From: Chara braunii
Lineage: Eukaryota; Streptophyta; Charophyceae; Charales; Characeae
Assembly (NCBI GenBank): GCA_003427395.1
Contig: BFEA01000264.1
Span: forward strand, 857,833-879,201
Reading direction: 5' to 3'
DNA length: 21,369 bases
Shown: positions 15,625 to 21,369 of the stretch, in pieces
Numbering within the stretch: the first letter of the stretch is position 1
How the letters are laid out: each line of letters begins with the position of its first letter
The notes under the pieces: model-generated
Seen by the model: only the letters and a program-made list of their open reading frames with translations
Database searches by the model: none
Told to the model about the DNA's origin: nothing
Program-made: the position numbers and the translations under genes

Positions 15625-15938
15625 CACACACACACACACACACACATACGGTTTGTTTGTTTTTTTTGCCAAAACTGCGTGCTCCCCCGGTGGCTTCTGA
15701 CACGCGCAACCCGGTAGGGGGCGCGCGCTCAGTTTTCTCCCACCGTATGCCACATGGCGCTATTGAACGCATACATGCTCACTATGAACTCGAGCGTTTG
15801 AACGTGAATGCGCGTCAAACGCGTTTAAACGGTTACATAGCAGCAGACAGCAACACTGCTGTTGATGTTTCAGATAAAGGTGACCAAGTATCTCAAACAA
15901 CAACAACAATTGTGTTGCTATTGCCGTCAACTGTTCAG

Positions 15939-15939
<1 letters not shown>

Positions 15940-16014
<75 letters not shown>

Positions 16015-16030
16015 AAGAACTTGGGCTTCT

Positions 16031-16082
<52 letters not shown>
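15940..16082. repeat. Two GA microsatellites
   Basis: (GA)n at 15940-16012 and again at 16036-16082, separated by acaaagaacttgggcttctg. The frames give RERERE or SLSLSL shadows only. Confidence 0.92.
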
Positions 16083-16086
<4 letters not shown>

Positions 16087-16114
16087 GGAGAGATTTTGTT
16101 GTCACGTGGCAATC

Positions 16115-16380
16115 CGCAGCCAGGGCGTACACCACCCAACCCCCATACAGTGAGTACACCACCCAACCCCATCCACAACACACCCCCAAGTTGCTTCAAC
16201 CACCACCCAAAACGACCACCCAACCCCAAGTTGTAAACCACAAAAACCGCGCACAAAGACCCCCAAATCCCCGCACCCGAAATCCCACACCCCACGCCCC
16301 CAACAACCCACCCATTTAGGATCCCACCCCATTCGCTGGCCTAATTCACTCAAAACATCCAAGAAAAATTAACTTACCCC
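16115..16380. repeat. C/A-rich low-complexity stretch
   Basis: Repeated caccacccaaccccca words; gtacaccacccaacccc-type words occur twice within 40 bp. The minus strand carries many short G runs. There is no gene. Confidence 0.65.
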
Positions 16381-16562
16381 CCCCGTGAGGAGAGTAAATT
16401 TTCTTATGTTTTTTTAACACGCACCTCATCACCTATTACACACCCCCACTCTCACAAATTCAACAAAACTGGGGTCTGCGATTTTTTATTCATCCCCAAA
16501 GCCGAACGAACATGACCCTCCCAAAAAACCATTTTATTTTTTTTTTCGGTTCCTAAGGCTAG

Positions 16563-17104
16563 TGCCCCTTATGCGCAGACGTTCCCCGCCCTTCACTTTC
16601 CGATGGACTGTCCCGATCGGCCGCGGCCTCGGCCACGCATGGCCGCCTCCGGAGGGAGATTCATAGTGAGAGAGAAGTAGCGCTGCTCCTGCTCATAAAG
16701 GGGAAGGTTGTGGCAATGAACGTCAAAGTCTCACCTCCAAGAGTGAACACTCAGTGTCTCCTCGACATCATGCACAAAGACAGATACATGGTTCGCATGT
16801 TCAACTACGTTGTGTTTCGCGCCGAGGGAAGGCTGCATGACGAATGGAACGACGACTTCTTCATGTCGTATAAAGACCTCGAAGAGAGGCAGGGGCCAAA
16901 AGGGTTATGCGCAACTGAATGGGAGAAGGAAAGGGAGAAGTTGCATAGCAACAAAGTGAAGATGGTCCCTCGATGACTTGGAGGAGTGGAGGAAGTAAGG
17001 CAAGGTGCGGTTTTGGGGCCTACAGAAGCAATGTACAAGGAGGCTCCGTTTCACTTCAAGGTGTTCATATACACCATCATCGACTTGCCCAGATCCTGCG
17101 ATTA
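16563..17104 (+). pseudogene. Unrecognised short coding-like frame with one internal stop
   Basis: The frame is open from about 16563, has its first ATG at 16716, and reads natural protein such as MVRMFNYVVFRAEGRLHDEW and DDFFMSYKDLEERQGPKGL. A TGA at 16974-16976 interrupts it, after which the same frame continues (GPTEAMYKEAPFHFKVFIYT) to the TAG at 17102-17104. Reading on in the same frame after the stop argues for a single nonsense change in a once longer coding sequence. The family is unknown. Its style resembles the broken protein of the two flanking repeats, so it may come from a related element; this is inference. Confidence 0.4.
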
Positions 17105-17270
17105 GTCTAGGTCATCCAGCGCACAGCCTCGCAAGACTATAGTCAACTCGTCAGGACTTTTAGACTCTCCGACTATAGTCACCCCGCCAACTTAGTCTCT
17201 ACGTTGACTCGCCCAGATCTTGCAGTCATTCGCGGCCATCCAACGCGCATTCTCGCAAGACTATAGTCAG
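17082..17270. repeat. Imperfect direct repeat of about 65 bp, period 123
   Basis: gacttgcccagatcctgcg at 17082 and gactcgcccagatcttgcag at 17205 begin two similar segments that both run to ctcgcaagactatagtca. A further gactatagtc lies between them at 17171. The first copy overlaps the end of the coding-like frame. Confidence 0.65.
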
Positions 17271-18661
17271 TAGTCAGTAGCGGCCATACAGCGTGCAACC
17301 TTCCTGTAAGAAGACGAAGGCATGAAAGGAGAGGGGGAGAAGAGCGGTGCGGAGTAGGACCAAGATGAGATGAAAGGAGGGAGAAAGGAGCGCAAAGTAA
17401 AGGAGATGGAAAACATGCACGGGTTAAAGGAACTCGGTGCAAAAGAAGAAAGGATGATTCGTAAGTCTTAGATGACCAGTGATATAATGGGAGGCGGGGG
17501 AAGCTTGAATGCATGGCGCCGGCGCGGTAATAAAAAGGCACCGAAACAGCTACGGGACATCCAATCAAACTCAAGAACTAATTCAAGATTGAAAATTTCA
17601 AAAGAAATACTTACACGCGAAATTTGACGTGCGAATTCCTACGTTTATTCCAATTCGTTAAGAAAATTCACCAGCGTTTCCAAGACGGATTTGGGGACTG
17701 TCACACTTATATGCAAGAAAGGGCACGTCAACAAGAAGTGTGATCGCAAATTTCGAAACTCGCAACTGCCGAACGAAATTCCCAGCACGCTTACTAAGGC
17801 GCGCGTAATTCCTACATTAAGTTAACGAACATTGAAAAAAAACCAAAATTTCCAAAATCCTAAGAAATCAAAAACACTTCGAAGTAGGAAGGCCTCGGCG
17901 GCCATTACACCTATGCATTACCCACCACCCAAAATACAAGGGATGACCCAAAGCCCGTTAACGATTGAAATAAAAAAGTGTAACGAACTATCTTATGATT
18001 AGCGCGAATTTTCACTCGATTGCACTCTGGGGTTTGGACAAAGAGGCTTGCACCAATTACACAAGTGTTCCCATTCTTTACCTCTTTCTCTCCTCGTTTT
18101 GTGAAAACTTGGTCCCATGGCGATTGGAAGTTACGACGCGCCTTAGCGAGCGCAAAAACAACAGTTGATGCCGCCCCTTCCTTTTTCTATTCGGAAGGGG
18201 GGATGGAACTTCGGTGTGGTCATCGCGCGGGAAAATCCTTTTTAATTTTTGAACGTTGGAGAAAAATATGGGAGCGATCGGGATTAGGACTTTAATTAGA
18301 TTAGGATTTTTTTGGTAGTTGTACTTTCTTTTGGGTAACTGCACAATGCTCTGTACTTGCGCTCGTTCTGCCACGCTCCATCCCGCACTCTACTCCCGCC
18401 GCAACTTAATTCTAATCTCAACTGTAATCGCTTCTTGTTCCTTCCTCCATGAGTGCAGGTGTAACTGTAATCTCCTCACCCTTGGTATCTTATCGCGCTG
18501 AAACATGCAGCCCCTCTCTTCTCGTCTCATTGGCCACAACGGTGCATGACTGGATCAATGCGCGGAGAGTGGTTACGTCCCCCACGCCACAGCTCAGGCA
18601 TGCCGACCGCAGACACTTCTTCTCTCTTCTTTTCCCTTGCCTCATCGGGTCACGGCCAAAC
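17271..18661. other. Mostly non-coding stretch
   Basis: Mixed composition. A purine-rich run lies at 17310-17420. A short frame at 17712-17741 reads ICKKGHVNKKC, which resembles the end of a retroviral-type zinc knuckle but lacks correct CCHC spacing. The frames at 18020-18295 and 18449-18660 have no recognisable motif. I see no promoter, RNA gene or complete gene. Confidence 0.4.
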
Positions 18662-18678
18662 GAACCCGTGTGCGTGTT

Positions 18679-21267
18679 CTGGTTTCCAAGCAACAAGTGT
18701 TTCTATGTGTCGATCAATAAGGGGTGGTCGCCTTTTATGTTCTTTTTGTCTTGCTTCCACCTTCGTCCCTAAGAAACGCTCGTACGAGAGGTCTATGATC
18801 TACAATGACAAACCATGGGCTCTCTACTGGGTTGGCAGTCTTCATAAACCGGGGTGTGGAGTTGTTGTCTTCTTGAGCTATGATAATGGCGGGAGTTTGT
18901 ACTGCTGTGGGGGTGTGGAGAAATCTGAAGCAGGGAGGATGAACTACGACGAGTGGAAGTTCAAGACCTTCCTTACGTCTGTCTCCGATACCACGAAGAA
19001 AAATTGCGTCAAGGAAGATAGAAAAATCTCTCTTGACCTGCGGCTCTTTCAAGGATACAGCGTCAAGGCTTTCTCGATGAAAGCATTTGACGTGCGTGGG
19101 GACGACACAAAATTCCAAATGCTGCCTCCGGAACAGTTCCTCTCCAAAACAAATGGCTACCCCTTTACTGGTTGCCTGCCCCTCGTCGACCGTGCTTTCG
19201 TGCTTAACACACCTTTGGTCAAATTCAACATCCCGACGGACCAGTTTGCACGTGTGGTTATGAAGCGGGTCCCTTTGCAAAGTTCTTGAAGCTGCCTGCC
19301 GCCCAACAAGTCAACTATTCTTTTGTACCCTTTCAAGCAGGTCCCAAAAAACGACAAGATACGCCGGCCAAAACGGGTGCCAAGAGGAAACAGTTGGAAG
19401 CTGGCCCACCTCCGCCTCCGTCGGGCGCATTTGTCCAGGGTCTTCCAGTTGCGGCCTCCGCCGGGCGCGTTTGTCCAGGGTCTTCTGGTTGCGACCGCTC
19501 CAGCGAGGCAACANAATAAGACAACGACCTTGTGCACGGNCGNGATGCTGCCCGTGAACATTCACATGGAGATGCGATTGCCCTCGANNAGGAGNACGAG
19601 GGTCAAGAGGCAGGAGGCAGTGGTCAGNATGACGANGACGNCATTGAAGGAGATGCNGATGTTAGAGACAACAANATGGAGGACTANGNAGGAGATGGCG
19701 GTGAAGACCTCGAGGANACNGATGTGCAGGACTGNCATGGTCATGACGCCTTNCGCATCNGTGGTGCACACGTAGNTGGTGCCCATCCCTCAACCTCCCA
19801 TGGAATGTCGCAGTNAAACAACCAGACGAAGGGTGAGCGTGACGCACAAGGCTTAAGGGGAAAGAGAANGACAAGAGAAAATTATCGCTCTCCTTCCAGT
19901 CAAAAGAAACNGNCGAGGACTGACGCCGTTAATGAGGCTCGCAAAGNGTTGACGGCATCGGATTCCCANGAGGNGTGGCCTCCTCGGAAAAACAGCGGGG
20001 GAGGGCGAACTGGCAGTCGTGGCGGCGGCNGTGTCGACGGAAAGAAAGTTTTGCAGAGGGTGAGGGGGTGGGGCCTCTCATGCCCGAAGGTGTTGATGAC
20101 CCANNTCAGCACGCCCCNCCCCTCGACACGACGNGNTGTTTCTTTCTCGAATATGACAAGCACGGCTTCNCTAGGCAACATGTCCNTGNTGTTAANNTCA
20201 ACGTCANAAGANTNAGACACATTCCCCGTAGGAAGATTCTTTATAATCATCACCCGTTGTCTGATAACATTGTAAGAGGCATCGAGAATGTCATCGAAAG
20301 TTCCATCACTAGTGACCCGGGGGTGTAGGATATGCTTGAGCTCGTTCTTGTACCGGTTGATCCGAACGACATTGTCGGCAGACAGGGAAGGCGAATCATG
20401 CCGACCGAGTTCTTCCAAAGGGACTCTGCAGAGTTCGAATGGTACGCTGTCCGTGGTGATCATACCGTCGAGGCCATGAAACAATTGGTGGCTAAGGGCT
20501 CCGCCGCCGTCAAAGTCTATGGTCTCCAAGCGTACTATAAAATGTGAGTCAGTTATTTCGACGATAACCAGACACGAGAGTACTTCAATGTCTCCGTCTT
20601 CGACAACACATATGAAAATCGCGCCATGTTGTCCTTCCAAGATGCTGTGCGCGATAGAAGGCAATGGTGGATCGGTAACAACAGAATCGAGGCCCTCAAA
20701 GCCGAGGTCAACAATATGGATGACGTCGCCGTTGCGCACCAGAAAAAAGTGGCAAAACTTCATGAGGGTCTCCATGGGGAAGGCGTGTGACAAGACGTTT
20801 GTGAAGCAGATGCTGGAGAACGAATAAAGTAAGGATTGGAGTAATAAACTCTGGGGGTACATGAACCTCGCCATGTCCACCAACGCAGTGTGGTCACCGG
20901 TGGAGAGGTTCTTCGCAATGTTGGAGGAAGGTAAGTTACCAATTGGTAATGGCAAGATCCCGCTTGACATGCCAGGGAGGATGGAGGGGCCCCTGCTAGG
21001 AGTGTACACCGACAAAAGCAACGCACAAAGGACATTATATCATTGCATATACGCAAGAGATGGTCCCAAAGGCTCCACCATGTCCTGGAAGGATTGGTGT
21101 CCTTCGTACTTCAAAAACTTCGGGGACATCACATAGCGCGTGAGAGCTATGTATCCCCTGCGGCCATGGCCGCGGGGTCAGGCTCGGAGGTTGCCGCATT
21201 CATGGCCGCGGCCAGACTTGGCCGCATAGCGACCACGAATTTCGATGAATTCTTACGTCTAAAATAA
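18679..21267 (+). pseudogene. Frame-broken coding region of the repeat, copy B
   Basis: Same frame breaks as copy A: WALYWVGSLHKPGCGVVVF and FDVRGDDTKFQMLPPEQF in one frame (18772-19264), FAKFLKLPAAQQV in another, the acidic N-rich block, then DPNDIVGRQGRR and WYAVRGDHTVEAMKQLVAKG (20332-20547), a TGA, YFDDNQTREYFNVSV, a TAA, then WSPVERFFAMLEEGKLPIGN (20861-21136) and the C-terminus AARLGRIATTNFDEFLRLK ending at 21267. Copy B has an additional TGA near 20788 that copy A lacks. Substitutions between the copies change amino acids freely, so I see no sign of selection on the protein. Confidence 0.5.
19340..20312. other. Block identical to 11051-12023 including Ns
   Basis: Partner of the 973-base block in copy A, with Ns at exactly corresponding positions (for example 19514 with 11225). 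The flanks of this block differ from copy A by about 5 percent. This is most simply explained by consensus gap filling. Confidence 0.9.
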
Positions 21268-21369
21268 TAATAGAAAAAAAAAAAGGGTTGTGGGTTTTTT
21301 TAATCTCTACAACCCCATTGTTCTTTTCGGCAATCCGACAATGTTTAGGATTTAAAAAAAAAAAAAAAA

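Larger units (their letters stand above)
13276..16012. repeat. Nested array of microsatellite-rich blocks (Z1-X1-X2-Y2-Z3-X3-Y3)
   Basis: Block Z starts ggcagtgttgggccttgag (13276 and 14861, offset 1585) and includes TG and CA tracts and a pyrimidine-rich run. Block X starts catgcaatgg and contains catctactagcc and (CAAT)n (13856, 14281 and 15421). Block Y contains cccaccgtatgccacatggc and ends in (GA)n (14583-14858 and 15732-16012). The order suggests a duplicated Z-X-Y unit of about 1.15-1.6 kb with an extra partial copy. Long frames here are low complexity and not believable as genes. Confidence 0.85.
18662..21369 (+). mobile_element. Poly(A)-ended retroposon-like repeat, copy B
   Basis: Second copy of the repeat at 10373-13080, in the same orientation and co-linear at offset 8289 with no indels through the coding part. 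It starts near cgaacccgtgtgcgtgttct, ends its coding part at the TAA at 21265-21267, and reaches a poly(A) run that is cut by the window end at 21369. The left flank (18600-18660) is unlike that of copy A, so the left boundary at about 18662 is real. Confidence 0.65.

Noticed and set aside
14606-16319. Similar plus-strand frames in blocks Y2 and Y3 (TTIVLLLPST...) as a conserved small protein
   Set aside because: The similarity follows from DNA-level duplication of the block. The frames run into GA repeats, and I see no excess of silent changes between the two copies.
16609-16660. ggccgcggcctcggcc and the ggcctcggcggccattac word near 17892 as cloning-adaptor (SfiI) remnants
   Set aside because: The words resemble SfiI-type sites, but the flanks do not match a complete adaptor and GC-rich words of this kind occur elsewhere in the window.
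1-21369. CRISPR array, tRNA or rRNA genes
   Set aside because: No regular repeat-spacer pattern, cloverleaf-like segment or rRNA-like sequence was recognised on either strand by eye. A tRNAscan-SE or Infernal run could still find a degenerate copy.

Overview
The window looks like repeat-dominated nuclear DNA of a eukaryote. It holds long microsatellites (TA, CA/TG, GA, CAAT), poly(A)/poly(T) runs, a decayed Ty3-type LTR retrotransposon with a chromodomain-like tail, and large dispersed repeats carrying broken coding sequence. I see no intact host gene, no rRNA or tRNA, no CRISPR and no bacterial operon structure. The chromovirus-type polyprotein suggests a plant, alga or fungus; a streptophyte (charophyte) alga is my best guess, but this is inference and cannot be settled without a search.

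Layout. 1-430: GC-rich repeat end, TA microsatellite, a perfect 52-bp palindrome and AT-rich sequence. 718-1270: an unrecognised broken coding stretch with hydrophobic segments. 1503-1780: a minisatellite of ggattcaacg type. 2127-2820: a fold-back element with long terminal inverted repeats full of tacgcgtacg palindromes. 2916-3650 (minus): an unrecognised open frame. 4021-4260: more inverted repeats, including 17-bp perfect arms. 4320-8862 (minus): a 5'-truncated Ty3-type element: probable 3' LTR, polypurine tract, chromodomain-like tail, integrase, RNase H, reverse transcriptase and the end of the protease. Its gag, protease active site and 5' LTR are absent; the pol remnant runs straight into a 48-bp GC-rich hairpin satellite arranged in about 514-bp higher-order units (8863-10366).

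10373-13080 and 18662-21369 are two direct copies, 8289 bp apart, of one roughly 2.7-kb poly(A)-ended repeat. Each holds the same multiply frame-broken protein-coding sequence, with one part that resembles a ParB-like fold. Between the copies, 13276-16012 is a nested array of microsatellite-rich blocks (order Z1-X1-X2-Y2-Z3-X3-Y3). Block X1 carries an insertion whose minus strand contains the conserved core of a hammerhead ribozyme. 16013-18660 is mostly non-coding, with one short open frame at 16563-17104.

The main points for a second look are these. First, the hammerhead core in a TA-associated insertion that shares its end with a sequence at 165-210. Second, the retroposon-like family with shared disablements. 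Third, the hairpin satellite fused to pol. Fourth, two strong assembly-artefact signals: a 973-bp block identical in both copies down to about 40 shared N positions, and a 94-bp perfect duplication around a single N inside the integrase.
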